64,000 bases of DNA from Sandaracinaceae bacterium (GCA_016706685.1 JADJJE010000011.1:1-64000), one strand, 5' to 3'. Numbered from the stretch's first letter, positions 47,235 through 56,940 are shown. Made by a program: numbers and translations. The notes: a model not told the origin generated them from the sequence alone.

Positions 47235-48223
47235 CCACCGGTGAGGCGATGGCCGAGCGGCGGCCCTTGTCTCCCGAGGTCGCGGCGCGTGCCGCGCTGC
47301 TTCAGATCCGTGCGCGAGCGGCGGCGGACGCCCTGCTGGCAGGTCACCACCGCAGCGTGCGTCACGGGGCCAGCGCCGTCTTCGTGGAGCACCGCGAGTA
47401 TCGCCCCGGAGACGATCCTCGGCGCCTGGACTGGCGTGCCTTCGCGCGCACCGACCGGCCCACCATCCGGCACTTCGAGCACGAGGCCCAGCTGCGCGCC
47501 ACGCTGGTGTTCGACCGCTCGGGGTCCATGTATTTTGGAGACCCCGCGCAGGACTACCCTCAGGCCGACGGCAGCGCGAGTCCCAGCAAGGCGGCCCATG
47601 CGGCCACGCTGCTGGCCGCCATGGCCTATCTCCTCATGCGCCAGGGCGACGCCTTTGGCCTGACCTACGTGGACCAAGCAGCGCAGCGCACGCACCCGCC
47701 GCGCGCTCGTCCCGACCACCTCGAAGACATGCTCACCTCGCTGGCGCGCAACGAGCTGGCCCCCGAGCCGGGCGCGGCGGTGCGCGGGACGGACCTGGCC
47801 ACGGCCTTGGCGCAAGTGGCCGAGGGCACGCACAAGCACGGCGTGGTGGTGCTGGCGAGCGACTTGCTCGATCCCGCGAGCTTGCAGGCCACCGGCCGCG
47901 CTCGGCTCCCGTGGAGCGAGCCGCTGGCCCTCATGTCGCGGCGCGGCCAGACCGTGTTGGTGTTGCACGTGCTCACACGCACCGAGCTGGCGCTGGGCGG
48001 CGACGAACCCGCACGCTACGAAGGCCTCGAGGGCGAGCCCGCCACCACGGCAGACCCGGCCGATGTCGGGCAGCGCTACCGCGAGCGCGTGGCTCGCTTC
48101 TGCGCCGACGCGGAACGATCCGTCGTGGAGGCTGGCGGCCGCTACGTGTTGGCGCGCACGGACGAAGCGCCAACGCTCGCGCTGTCACGCCTCCTCCGCC
48201 CAGCCACCCGGGGAGGCCGCTGA
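47231..48223 (+). CDS. DUF58 protein
   Basis: 330 residues from GTG 47231 (ATG 47249 is a second option). DUF58 signature: EHREYRPGDDPRRLDWRAFA near residue 55, RPTIRHFEHEAQLRATLVFD, and then a VWA-like FDRSGSMYFG segment with the metal-site DxSxS form. DUF58 proteins partner MoxR ATPases; many are membrane-associated through a neighbouring Bat protein. The C-terminus ends in a long helix and Arg-rich tail. It follows moxR by overlap and precedes the BatA-like gene by 1 nt, forming a translationally linked trio. Confidence 0.92.
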
Positions 48224-48224
48224 C

Positions 48225-50237
48225 GTGGGCTTCGAGGTACCCATCGCGCTGCTGGGCCTGGTCCTGGCCGGGACGCCCATCGCCATCCACCTCATCCGGC
48301 AGCGCGACCTCCGCACGCTCGAGCTGCCCACCGTGTCGCTCCTGCGCGCGGCCCAGGCCGAGAGCCGGCGGCGCGTGCGGTTGGCAGACATCCTGTTGCT
48401 GGTGCTGCGTGTGCTCGCGCTCGCGCTGCTGCTCGCGTGCCTCGCGCAGCCCTACTCGCTGGCCAGCCTGAGCGCGAGCGCCGAAGACGCCGTGGCGCTC
48501 GCCATCGTGCTGGACGACTCCGCCAGCATGGGGGCCGTGCGCGGGCGCGGCACCGTGTTCGACGAGGCACGCACCAGGGCACTCGCGACGCTGGACGAGC
48601 TGCCGGCAGGCTCCGAGGTCACGGTGGTGCTGGCCGGCGCCCCGAGCGCGCTCCTGGTGCCGCGCACGGCGAACCTCGACTTTGCGCGGGCCATGCTGAG
48701 CGAGGCCGGCCCAGGCGGCACTCGAACGGACCTTGCTGGCGCGCTCCAGCGGGCGCGCCGAGAGCTGGCGCGGGCGGACTCGCTCGACCTGCGGCTGCTG
48801 TTGCTCTCGGACTTTCGCGCAGCAGACATCCCGGAGGGGGGACTCCCGCCCCTGCGCGGCGTGCTGCGCGATGACGTGCGCATCGACCCAGACCCTGTGG
48901 CCAACGTGGCGCTCCGCGACGTGTTGGTCACGCCCGCGCCCGGAGACCCGGAGCAGCTCATCGTGCAGCTCACGGTGGTGCGCACCCCCACGGACGCGCC
49001 CGATCCCACGGATGTGGCGCCGGCCCTCGAGCTGCGAGCGCGCGTCCAGCGGAGCGACGACACGCTCATCATCGAGACCTCGTTCGCGCTCGAGGGCGCT
49101 TCGGCGACGGCGCGCCTGACCGTGCCGCGTGGTGCCTCCGGCGACGAACCGGTGAGGATCTCGGTCCATCACGAGACTGACGCGCTGGCCGCCGACAACG
49201 TGCGCGTGGTGGACCTGCAGGGTCGAGCCCGCTCCCGCGTCGGTCTGGTGAACGGGGCGCCGCACCCCTCGCCCCACCTGGACGAGCTCACGTTCTTGCG
49301 CGCGGCGCTGGACTCGGCGAGCGACGCTGCGACAGGGCTGGACACCGTCCAGCTGGACACCGCCGCCCTCGAAGGCGACGCGCTCGACGACTTGGATGTG
49401 GTGGTGCTGGCCAACGTGAGCACGCTCAGCGCCCGGCAAGGGGCGCGGCTCGAGGCCTTCGTGGAGCGCGGCGGTGGCGTGCTCATCACGGGCGGCGACC
49501 AGCTCCAGCCCGCGTCGTACACGGCCGCGCTGCCCCACTGTCTCCCGGCGAGGATCGAGCCCCCCACGGACGCACCCGCCGGCGCGCTGACAGGCGAGAG
49601 CCCGTTCCTGAGCGTGCCCCTGCCCGGGGTCCAGCGGCGGTTGCTGCTGGCCGCGCTCGAGCACCGCGCCGTCGCGCTGCTGCGCTACCCCGACGGTAGC
49701 CCGGCGCTCGCGGGGCGCACGCTGGGCACGGGTCGCTGCGCGTTGCTCACCACCAGCGTGGACCTCGGCTGGGGTGATCTCGCGCTCTCGACCGAGTTCG
49801 TGGCTTTGGTAGAGCAGACCCTGAACTGGCTGCTCGGTGCGCGTCGTCCCACCGAGGCGCCCCGAGCGGGAGAGCCCGTCTCGCTGGCGCTGCCCAGCGG
49901 CGATCCCGAGGTGGTGGTGACCACACCCACGGGCGTGAGCGTAACGGTTCCCACCCATGGGACGCTCACCGCCACCCGGGCGGCGGGGCGCTACGTGGTG
50001 CACGTGGACGGCGAGGCATCCGAGCGGCTGTCCTTCATCGTGGAAGCCGAGGCGGCGGAGTCGGACCTGCGCGGTGCGCCTCCGCTCGACGCCGGTGCAG
50101 ATGGCCAGGCGGGGGCAGCCCAGCGGGCGCGTCGGCGCTCGTGGGTGCCCACACTGCTGCTGCTGGCCGCGCTCGCGTTGTTGGCCGAGGGCGTGGTGCG
50201 CATGCGCCTCCCCCGGCGCGAGGTGGTCGCCGCGTAG
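48225..50237 (+). CDS. BatA-like membrane VWA protein
   Basis: 670 residues from GTG 48225, one base after the DUF58 stop. N-terminal aerotolerance-type segment: GFEVPIALLGLVLAGTPIAI, then LRTLELPTVSLLR and membrane helix ILLLVLRVLALALLLACL, then VWA domain with DDSASM (MIDAS-like D-x-S-x-S) and TDLAGALQRARRE. The middle and C-terminal parts are beta-rich (GGGVLITGG; FVALVEQTLNWLLG), ending in a membrane helix TLLLLAALALLAEGV and a basic tail. It is like BatA/BatB proteins of Bacteroides and myxobacteria, which with MoxR and DUF58 support envelope integrity. It ends the operon; a hairpin follows. Confidence 0.85.
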   Translation: MGFEVPIALLGLVLAGTPIAIHLIRQRDLRTLELPTVSLLRAAQAESRRRVRLADILLLVLRVLALALLLACLAQPYSLASLSASAEDAVALAIVLDDSASMGAVRGRGTVFDEARTRALATLDELPAGSEVTVVLAGAPSALLVPRTANLDFARAMLSEAGPGGTRTDLAGALQRARRELARADSLDLRLLLLSDFRAADIPEGGLPPLRGVLRDDVRIDPDPVANVALRDVLVTPAPGDPEQLIVQLTVVRTPTDAPDPTDVAPALELRARVQRSDDTLIIETSFALEGASATARLTVPRGASGDEPVRISVHHETDALAADNVRVVDLQGRARSRVGLVNGAPHPSPHLDELTFLRAALDSASDAATGLDTVQLDTAALEGDALDDLDVVVLANVSTLSARQGARLEAFVERGGGVLITGGDQLQPASYTAALPHCLPARIEPPTDAPAGALTGESPFLSVPLPGVQRRLLLAALEHRAVALLRYPDGSPALAGRTLGTGRCALLTTSVDLGWGDLALSTEFVALVEQTLNWLLGARRPTEAPRAGEPVSLALPSGDPEVVVTTPTGVSVTVPTHGTLTATRAAGRYVVHVDGEASERLSFIVEAEAAESDLRGAPPLDAGADGQAGAAQRARRRSWVPTLLLLAALALLAEGVVRMRLPRREVVAA

Positions 50238-50249
50238 CCCAGCATGGGC
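50237..50249. terminator. Hairpin at the end of the Bat operon
   Basis: GCCCA (50237-50241) and TGGGC (50245-50249) form a 5-bp stem with a GCA loop in the 15-bp gap between the BatA-like gene and the convergent transglycosylase. It may terminate both. There is no U-tract. Confidence 0.4.
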
Positions 50250-50252
50250 CGC

Positions 50253-50963
50253 TCAGCGTGACGAGCCGCGCACGTCGTGGCCCGCCGGCTCACTCCGCTT
50301 CGCCAGCTCCAGCAGGCGCGAGCGCTCCGTCAGCACGCGGCGGCTGTAGCTCGTCGACTCACACGTCCCTCCGTTGTACATGCCGAGCCCATCCTCCACG
50401 CCGCCACAGCGGCGAATGGCGTTCGCCAGCAGCGCGATGCCCACGCGGAGCACCTCCCCCTGACACGTGTCGGGCGCGCTGCGGCAGCGCCGTCGGTAGG
50501 GCTCGCTCTGCACGAACTCCACGTCTCGGCCGGCCCCCTGCGGGTGCAGCTGCACGATGCCCCGCTCCCCCACTCCCCCCTCCGCGAACGGGTTGAGCCC
50601 GCTCTCACGCAGCACGACGGCCGCCACCAAGAACGGGTCCACGCCCTGCTCTTGCGAGATGTCCGCGATCAAGCGGGCGTAGAGCGCGATGCGTGCCCGG
50701 CAGCCCCCCGGCGCAATGCGGCAGTGGCCCGCATAGGTGCGGCTCCCGTCTGGCGCCTGCCAGATGGTCAGCCGCTCGTCGAAGGCGCGCGCGACCGAGA
50801 GCGCCGTGGCCTCCATGGCCTCTTCGCTGGGCGGTCGGGGTTGCGCGCCAGCTCCCGTGGTGGCTGCCCACACGATCACGGCCGCCAGCCCCGCAAAGAG
50901 CGGCGGCGTGACAGGGCGAACGCGCGAACGCGGCCGTGAGCTGGGAACAACGAGTCGAGTCAT
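50253..50963 (-). CDS. Lytic transglycosylase-like (SLT) protein
   Basis: 236 residues from ATG 50963 (MTRLVVPSS), the start that gives a signal peptide (LFAGLAAVIVWAATTGAGAQ, cleavage after GAGA). The goose-lysozyme-type SLT fold is indicated by VAAVVLRESGLNPFAEGG with the catalytic Glu in RESGLNP, and GERGIVQLHPQG, then ALLANAIRRCGG and MYNGGTC. It should cleave peptidoglycan glycan strands with formation of anhydro-muramyl ends in the periplasm. Cysteine pairs near the C-terminus suggest disulfides. It converges on the Bat operon. Confidence 0.85.
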   Translation of the reverse strand: MTRLVVPSSRPRSRVRPVTPPLFAGLAAVIVWAATTGAGAQPRPPSEEAMEATALSVARAFDERLTIWQAPDGSRTYAGHCRIAPGGCRARIALYARLIADISQEQGVDPFLVAAVVLRESGLNPFAEGGVGERGIVQLHPQGAGRDVEFVQSEPYRRRCRSAPDTCQGEVLRVGIALLANAIRRCGGVEDGLGMYNGGTCESTSYSRRVLTERSRLLELAKRSEPAGHDVRGSSR

Positions 50964-51059
50964 GGCTGAGCCGGTTGGGACTAGGGGTAGATGGCCCATG
51001 GCGCCACCCCCTGCCCAACCGAAGAGCCACTTGTGTAACACGGGTTACACAATCACGAG

Positions 51060-53240
51060 CTAGTCTTCGTCGTCGTCGTCCGACTCGTCGTCATCATCGT
51101 CATCGTCGTCCGAGTCGTCGTCATCATCGTCGTCGTCGTCGTCGTCCGACTCGTCGTCGTCGTCATCAGCGCCCTCGTCCGATCCGTCGCCGGAGATGAG
51201 CACTTCGTCGTCATCATCGGCGTCGTCATCATCGGCGTCGTCGTCGTCCGAGTCCTCGTCGTCCGAGTCGTCACGGTCCTCGTCGGAGTCGGCGCGCTCG
51301 TCCTCGGCGTCCTCGTCCGAGTCATCGGAGTCGTCTGCGGTGGGCGCGGTCAGCAGCTGGTCGTCCGCCACGCTCTCTCCGTCGCCCTCACCGAAGTCGG
51401 CGTCGTCCGAGGACGCCCGCTCGCCATCCGAGCCCGCTTCGCTCGAGCCATCGGCCACGCGCGCACCGTCCTCTTGCCCCCCGCCGCGACGGCGCCGCCG
51501 CCGGCGACGACGACCACCCGCCGCCCCCTCGCCGGGCTCCTCGCCCTCGCCTGCTGCGCCTTCGTCATCGCTGCCCTCGTCCTCGGCCTTCGGGGCCTCG
51601 ACCTCGGGCGGCTTCTCGGTGCGCATGACCTCTACCTGGCGCGTCCGCCCGGGGCCCTTGAGGGTGTCCATGAGGTCCGCGTCGATGCCGCTCAGCCGCA
51701 CCTGGTGCGAGACGATGCCCACACCCACGCGCTCCATCGCCTCGGCCAGCCCGGTACCGTCGAGCAACGCACACGGCGTGGCCTCGGTGATGCTGGCCTC
51801 CTCGCGCGCACCGCTGACCACTTGCGCAAGCCCCACCAGCCAGGCCACGCGGGCGTTGCCGTAGTGATGCAAGCTCCCGCGCACGTCCACCACGCGCTCG
51901 CGCGTGATGTGCCCCTCGCGGTACACGATGACCGCCAGCGGCAGCTCGTGCGGCCCCTGCCGCAGCGTCCCCGCCAAGTGGAACTCGTTGCGCTGGCTCC
52001 CCGGCCGACGCACGGCCCGCAGCCCCAACACCCCTTCGGCGTTAAGCCAGCTGGCCACCAGCTCGAGCAGCCCGGCGTTGGGCAGGTCGCCCATCATGCG
52101 CAGGAACCCGCGGCGAACCGCCTCTTGCTGACGCGAGAGCGCGCGACGCAGGTCGGCCTCTGCGCGCAACGCGTCACTGGGCAGCGACCAGTCCGTGAGC
52201 TCCACGGCGTCGCCCCACACGCGGAAGCGCGCGCGCTCGCCACGCAGCACCGCTCGGGCGTTGTCCGCACGGATGGCGGCAGCCACCGTGGGCGCCAGCG
52301 CCGCAGCGTTGCCGCTCAGACGCCCATCTTCCACCAGCGCCTGGGCAAGCTGCTCGTGAGAGCGCGCCGGCCCTTGGCGGTTCGAGAGCGCGCGCTCGAG
52401 CGCGTCCACCAGCCCCACGCCCACGGTCTCTCCGTCGACGGAGTCTCGCTCCCACTCACCCGTGACCTCGCGTCCGGCGCGGACGCGGTCGCCACCACGG
52501 TCACGCTCCCGCTCGCGGTCCCCCCCCTGCGGACGGTCTGCCTGACGCTCGGGGCGGTCGCGCCGATTGCGGTTGTTCCGGTCATTGCGGTCACGGCCGC
52601 GGTCGTTCCGCTCCGGGCGCGGGCCGTTGTCGCGGCGGGGCTGCTCGGCGACGACCTCTTGCTCGCCCTCGCCCTCGCCATCCTTGCGGCCACGACGGCG
52701 GCGGCGGCGCTTACGGTCGCGGCTGTCCGCGTCGCCCTCGGCACCCGCGGTGGAGGAGTCCAGGTTGGCGAGGATCGGCTCGTCGTCGTCCTCCTCTTCC
52801 GGGAACACGTCTTGACCCGGCAGCTTCTTCGCGGGCGGACGCGGCGCCTCGGGAGCGCGCGCCTTCACGGGCTCGGCCTTGGCCTCCCCGTTCTCGCCTT
52901 CGGTGTCACCCTCCTCGAGATCGACCTCTTGCTCGTCGTCCTCCTCGATGACCTCGGGCTCCGGCAGCTCGAAGTCCTGACCCGACTCGTGCATGGCCGC
53001 GTCGATGACGGCCGCGTCGAACTCGCGCAGACCGAACACGCCGGGCTTGACCTTGATGATGGGCGCGTCGCCGCGGTCCTTCTTGACCATGGTCGCGAGG
53101 CGCGAGTTCATGGTGATCTCGGGGGACTTGCCGAGATGAGAGAGCAGCTCTCGCTCGATGGCGATATCGGTAATGGCTTTGTAGTGGAGCGGCTTACCAA
53201 TGAGGCGCAAGACCTCCACCGCGGCTTCCGTAAACGTCAT
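51060..53240 (-). CDS. HARE-HTH protein with nuclease-like region and long acidic tail
   Basis: 726 residues from ATG 53240 (MTFTEAAVEVLRL), preceded by AAGAGGT. The first ~75 residues are a HARE-type winged helix (LRLIGKPLHYKAITDIAIER; RLATMVKKDRGDAPIIKVKPG; FGLREFD), as in RNA polymerase delta subunit (RpoE) and restriction enzymes. A mixed basic/acidic disordered linker with many Arg (RDRNDRNNRNRRDR) follows. Residues about 360-530 look like a folded domain with PLAVIVYREGHITRERVVDV and HHYGNARVAWLVGLAQVV, similar in order to Mrr-type nuclease domains, though no complete catalytic set is obvious. The last ~95 residues are almost only Asp, Glu and Ser. An RpoE-like transcription role or DNA binding is plausible. 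Confidence 0.7.
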   Translation of the reverse strand: MTFTEAAVEVLRLIGKPLHYKAITDIAIERELLSHLGKSPEITMNSRLATMVKKDRGDAPIIKVKPGVFGLREFDAAVIDAAMHESGQDFELPEPEVIEEDDEQEVDLEEGDTEGENGEAKAEPVKARAPEAPRPPAKKLPGQDVFPEEEDDDEPILANLDSSTAGAEGDADSRDRKRRRRRRGRKDGEGEGEQEVVAEQPRRDNGPRPERNDRGRDRNDRNNRNRRDRPERQADRPQGGDRERERDRGGDRVRAGREVTGEWERDSVDGETVGVGLVDALERALSNRQGPARSHEQLAQALVEDGRLSGNAAALAPTVAAAIRADNARAVLRGERARFRVWGDAVELTDWSLPSDALRAEADLRRALSRQQEAVRRGFLRMMGDLPNAGLLELVASWLNAEGVLGLRAVRRPGSQRNEFHLAGTLRQGPHELPLAVIVYREGHITRERVVDVRGSLHHYGNARVAWLVGLAQVVSGAREEASITEATPCALLDGTGLAEAMERVGVGIVSHQVRLSGIDADLMDTLKGPGRTRQVEVMRTEKPPEVEAPKAEDEGSDDEGAAGEGEEPGEGAAGGRRRRRRRRRGGGQEDGARVADGSSEAGSDGERASSDDADFGEGDGESVADDQLLTAPTADDSDDSDEDAEDERADSDEDRDDSDDEDSDDDDADDDDADDDDEVLISGDGSDEGADDDDDESDDDDDDDDDDDSDDDDDDDDESDDDDED
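51063..51340. repeat. Trinucleotide repeat tract coding the acidic tail
   Basis: GTC/TCG-rich imperfect tandem triplets (for example TCGTCG, TCATCG) on the plus strand encode the Asp/Ser/Glu tail of the HARE protein on the minus strand. Such tracts are prone to slippage, so tail length may vary between strains. Confidence 0.7.
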
Positions 53241-53754
53241 GATAGACCTCTTGTGGATGAGCCCGGTGGAGCGGTCGCTCTGCCTCTCCCTGCGCCACGC
53301 CCGCTCCCCGCGGTGTGGCCATGGAGGGGGTATCGCCGGCGCGATGATTCGCGTCGGGGCGAGACATCTCACGCGTGAAGACGCGCGAGATCAAAGGCGG
53401 CTGCGCTCCTGACGAGGCGTCGCGGTCCCAGCGATTTCTGGAGACTCGCGCCGCCCGGGCCGGGCAGAGCATGTTCGGTTCGTCGTTGGTGCGCCGCGCG
53501 ATGGCGAAAAGCCACCTCGCAGCGTTCCGCCCAGCACGCCGCTCACCCGTGACGTTCCCGGAGGATTCCGGGCACGCCGACGCGGCTTCGTAGCGAATGA
53601 TGGACGTGGCAAGTGCGCGCATGACGACGACTTCGGACGCCTCACGGCGTACCGAACCGGTGTCGACTACCACCGCTGACCGCGCAAAGCAATGGCAGCG
53701 TGGCCGCGGATGGCGTAACACAGGCAGGTGCCCGCACGCCGCGCCGGGGCTCGT
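53241..53754. other. 514-bp region without a supported gene
   Basis: Holds the divergent upstream regions of the HARE gene (minus strand, Shine-Dalgarno at about 53245-53252) and the lipoprotein gene (plus strand). A 72-codon plus-strand frame at 53375-53593 has no homology or good start signal. I see no tRNA, terminator or strong promoter. Confidence 0.4.
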
Positions 53755-54852
53755 GTGAGCCCGTTTGCCCTCCGCCAAGCCCTGCTGGCCCGGGGCGGCG
53801 CCTTGCTCGCCGCCGCCTTCGCGACGGGCTGCGACCTGCTCGATGAGCCCGCCACCTCCACGGCGCCGCCGGTGAACTACGACGTACGGGCGCCCGCCCT
53901 CCCCACGGGCGCCGGCACACTCCCGTTCGACCCGCGTGTCGCCCGGCTGCTGCCCGAGACCTACGTGGGCACCGAGCAGATCTGTGACCTGGTGATGGTG
54001 GGGGCCGCTCGCACCCTGCGCCCGGAAGACGTCTTCGGCTACCGCCTCCCGTTCCGCCAGGCGCGCCACGCGCGCTGCCTCGGCACCACGGGCGAGGGCT
54101 GGGCCGACCTCTACTTCCGCAAGGATCGCGAAGCCTTGGTGGAACAGATCGCCCCCGGCACACGCATCCGCGTGGCGGTCCTCGCTGGCGAAGGTGGCTT
54201 CGACGACTACACCCCCCTCGAGGTGGTGGAGCTGCTGGGACCCACGCCCCCCGAGACCCCCCGCGCACGCGCCGCCGACGAGCCGAGCGTGGCGGATTCG
54301 TTCGAGAATCCCGAGGTCAGCCACGCCATCCGCACGTGCGCGGTGACCTACGCAGGGCAGATACAGCGCGTGCGCGATGGCGCGCTGGAGCGGCCGCGGG
54401 ACGAGGAGCAGGAGCCCGGGCCCACCGAGGTGCGCTACCGCGGCCCAAGCTCTCCGGTGCCTTACCCCGGAAGTGCGAGCCACCGCCTCAGCGTGGTGTG
54501 CCAGCACGCGTCCGGCGAGGTCTGGGTGGACGTCGTCTTCACCCGCGAGACCTTCCCCGCAGCGCTCGACGTCCAGCGCGGCCGCACCATGGCGCTGCGC
54601 GTGTTCCGTGCCGAAGGCGGTCTCGGCAATCACCCCATCGCCGTGTTCCTGCCACTGGGGGCCGCCGAGCCCAACGCCCTGCCCCCCACCGTCGCTGACG
54701 ACGCAGGGGTCGAGGTCGAGGCCGCCGCCGCCGACGCTGATGCGGGCATGGCCAATGCGGAGTTCCAGCCCACCGCTGACCCCCCGGCCACCCTGGCGCC
54801 GCCCCCTGCTGCCGAGGGGACCCCCGAGGGGAACAGCGCGCTGCCCCTCTAG
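53755..54852 (+). CDS. Putative lipoprotein, unknown function
   Basis: 365 residues from GTG 53755. A signal peptide with basic start and hydrophobic core (LLARGGALLAAAF) ends in FATGC, a lipobox. The mature part is two similar halves: in each, a beta-rich segment contains a Cys in IC/TC and VC contexts (GTEQICDLVMVGAA; IRTCAVTYAGQIQ), then a TxTFPxAL or similar (LYFRKDREAL; VVFTRETFPAAL) and a closing RVxxxEGG. Thus it looks like an internal duplication of about 150 residues. No family is recognised. The C-terminal 60 residues are Ala/Asp/Pro-rich. Downstream, 169 nt separate it from ddl. Confidence 0.6.
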   Translation: MSPFALRQALLARGGALLAAAFATGCDLLDEPATSTAPPVNYDVRAPALPTGAGTLPFDPRVARLLPETYVGTEQICDLVMVGAARTLRPEDVFGYRLPFRQARHARCLGTTGEGWADLYFRKDREALVEQIAPGTRIRVAVLAGEGGFDDYTPLEVVELLGPTPPETPRARAADEPSVADSFENPEVSHAIRTCAVTYAGQIQRVRDGALERPRDEEQEPGPTEVRYRGPSSPVPYPGSASHRLSVVCQHASGEVWVDVVFTRETFPAALDVQRGRTMALRVFRAEGGLGNHPIAVFLPLGAAEPNALPPTVADDAGVEVEAAAADADAGMANAEFQPTADPPATLAPPPAAEGTPEGNSALPL

Positions 54853-55021
54853 CGTTGTCCTGGTACACGACTCGCCCCATACCCCGGCGATGGGGCTGGC
54901 CGCTTTCTTGACCCCCTCGACGCGAAGCTGCTACGCGGTGGTCATCGTACTGCCACGGGTTTCCTAGACGCGTGGTGAACCAGACAGAGCGTTCGAAGCC
55001 CCTCCGAAGGAGCGTTCCCCC

Positions 55022-56017
55022 ATGAAGAACAAGCATATCGGTATCCTGCTCGGTGGAATGAGCGCAGAGCGCGAGGTCTCCATCACGAGCGGTGAGGCGG
55101 TCTACCAGGCGCTGACGGCACGCGGTTATCGCTGCACCAAGATCTACGTAGACCGAGACATCGACCGGGTGCTGCGTCAGACGCCCATCGACGTGGCCTT
55201 CATCGCCCTGCACGGGACCTACGGCGAGGACGGCTGCATCCAGGGGTTGCTCGAGATCCTGGGCATCCCGTACACCGGCTCCAGCGTCATGGCGAGCGCG
55301 CTGGCCATGGACAAGCTCAAGGCCAAGGAGCTGTTCCGCCTCTACAACGTGCCCACCCCTCCCTACTACTGCGTGGGCCGCGACGACGCCGAGCGGGTGG
55401 CCGAGATCCACGGTTCCTTCGGGTTCCCGGCCTTCGTGAAGCCGCGCCGCGCCGGTTCGTCGGTGGGCGCCGGCAAGGCCAAGGACATCCAGGAGCTCGA
55501 GCAGCTGGTCGAGCAGGCCGGCCGCTTCGATGACTCGGTGCTGGTGGAGCGCTTCGTCCAGGGCCGCGAGATCGCGGTGGGCGTCCTCGACGGCCGCGCG
55601 CTGGGCGCCATCGAGATCGTCCCCTCGGGCGGCTTCTACGACTACAAGTCGAAGTACCAGAAGGGCCAGAGCGAGTACCACCTCCCTGCCCGGCTCTCCC
55701 CCACGCGCTACAAGGGCGTGCTGAACATCGCCGAGCGTGCCGTGCGTTGCTTGGACGCCACCGGCGCAACGCGCGTGGACATCTTGGCCACCGAGGGCGA
55801 GAACGAGTACGTGCTCGAGGTCAACACGCTCCCCGGCATGACCCCCACGTCGCTGCTCCCCAAGATCGCTGGGGCGGCGGGCATGGACTTCGGTGCGCTG
55901 TGCGAGGCCATCCTGGACCGCGCCACGCTGGGTGCCGGCATGGGCACCTCCGCGAAGCCCAGCGAGAGCTCCCAGGCCACCGACAGCGACACGAAGAGCC
56001 CCCGCGCCACCTGCTAG
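55022..56017 (+). CDS. ddl: D-alanine--D-alanine ligase
   Basis: 331 residues from ATG 55022, with AAGGAGC 8-14 nt upstream. ATP-grasp features: GGMSAEREVSITSGEAV, AFIALHGTYGEDGCIQGLLE (Gly/His loop), PYTGSSVMASALAMDK (Ser/Lys), PAFVKPRRAGSSVGAGK, EIVPSGGFYDYKSKY, and the C-terminal EVNTLPGMTPTSLLPK. It joins two D-Ala molecules with ATP to give the D-Ala-D-Ala of the peptidoglycan precursor in the cytosol. Length fits the family (about 305-370). The last 25 residues are a short disordered tail. It is isolated from other cell-wall genes and ends beside the convergent HEAT-repeat gene. Confidence 0.96.
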   Translation: MKNKHIGILLGGMSAEREVSITSGEAVYQALTARGYRCTKIYVDRDIDRVLRQTPIDVAFIALHGTYGEDGCIQGLLEILGIPYTGSSVMASALAMDKLKAKELFRLYNVPTPPYYCVGRDDAERVAEIHGSFGFPAFVKPRRAGSSVGAGKAKDIQELEQLVEQAGRFDDSVLVERFVQGREIAVGVLDGRALGAIEIVPSGGFYDYKSKYQKGQSEYHLPARLSPTRYKGVLNIAERAVRCLDATGATRVDILATEGENEYVLEVNTLPGMTPTSLLPKIAGAAGMDFGALCEAILDRATLGAGMGTSAKPSESSQATDSDTKSPRATC

Positions 56018-56031
56018 TCAGGGGGCTGCGC

Positions 56032-56940
56032 TCAGTTGGTGGCCGCGGGCGCCGCCGCCTCTTGGGCGCGCTCGCGGGCGCGCTCCTCGATGGCTGTGAT
56101 GGCTTCGTCGATGGCGGTGCGGACGCCAGCCACGGTCTCGGCCGCGCGGCGGCGACGGAGGGTGGGGATGACGAGCGCGTCACCCACCTGACCGAGCGCG
56201 TTCACGATGTGCAGCCGGATGTTGGCGTTGGGGTCATCCAGCAAGCGAATGAGCGCGTTCATCTTGTCGGGCCCGCGCAGCGAAGCGAGCGCGTTGATGG
56301 CCTCGAGGCGCTCTTCTTCCAGCCGGGTCGTGTCCACGATGAAGTCCCGCAGCCCCGTGAGAGCCGCTGGGTCCGCGATGCGGCCCAGGGAGCGGAGCGC
56401 GTCCAGCCGAACGGCCTCGGCCGTGTCGTTGAGCAGCCCGAGCAGGGCCTCCGTGGCGCGGGTGTCACCCGTGACGCCGAGCGCGAGCGCACCCCACTGA
56501 CGTGCCGTGGGGTCCGTGTCGTTCAGCAGGTCCAGCAGCGCAGGGACCGCCGCCGCGTCGGGCAGGCGCCAGAGCGCCGCCGCCGCCACGATGCGCACGT
56601 CCACCTGGTCGTCACGAAGCGCGCGAACCAAGTCGGGCACGGCCTCGCGCAAGCTGAGGCGGCCGATGGCGCGGCCAGAGGAAGCGCGCACGCGCCAGTC
56701 CGGGTCGTGCCGGATCAGCCGGCGCAGGTGTGGGGCAGCCTGCCGACGAAAACGCCAGCCCCCATGGGCAATGGCCTCCACCGCAGCAATGCGGGCATCG
56801 GGCTCGGCCGCGCTGAGGCCTTGAACGGCTTCGTTGTAGCCGGCCTCGTCGAGGCGTCGCTGCGCATGAGCGTCCGCCGTGGCGAATAGCGCGGCGAGAC
56901 CGAAAGCGAGCGCGGCGAGTCTGAATTGTCTGGCGTACAT
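56032..56940 (-). CDS. Exported HEAT-repeat protein
   Basis: 302 residues from ATG 56940 (ATG 56943 is adjacent), with a signal peptide ending DAHAQ. The mature region is built of about eight HEAT/PBS-lyase-type repeats of ~30 residues with the pattern R-x2-A-x2-A-L-G-x-(I/L)-x-D-x2-A-(V/L)-x2-L (for example VRASSGRAIGRLSLREAVPD and IRLHIVNALGQVGDALVIP). Such exported HEAT proteins are scaffolds for protein interaction in the periplasm; partners unknown. The last residues form a Glu/Arg helix and an Ala/Pro tail. It converges on ddl with 14 nt between. Confidence 0.85.
   Translation of the reverse strand: MYARQFRLAALAFGLAALFATADAHAQRRLDEAGYNEAVQGLSAAEPDARIAAVEAIAHGGWRFRRQAAPHLRRLIRHDPDWRVRASSGRAIGRLSLREAVPDLVRALRDDQVDVRIVAAAALWRLPDAAAVPALLDLLNDTDPTARQWGALALGVTGDTRATEALLGLLNDTAEAVRLDALRSLGRIADPAALTGLRDFIVDTTRLEEERLEAINALASLRGPDKMNALIRLLDDPNANIRLHIVNALGQVGDALVIPTLRRRRAAETVAGVRTAIDEAITAIEERARERAQEAAAPAATN

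Noticed and set aside
51474..53378. A 634-codon plus-strand frame opposite the HARE protein.
   Set aside because: The minus-strand protein has a clear HARE domain and ribosome binding site; the plus frame is unstructured Arg/Leu/Val-rich sequence.
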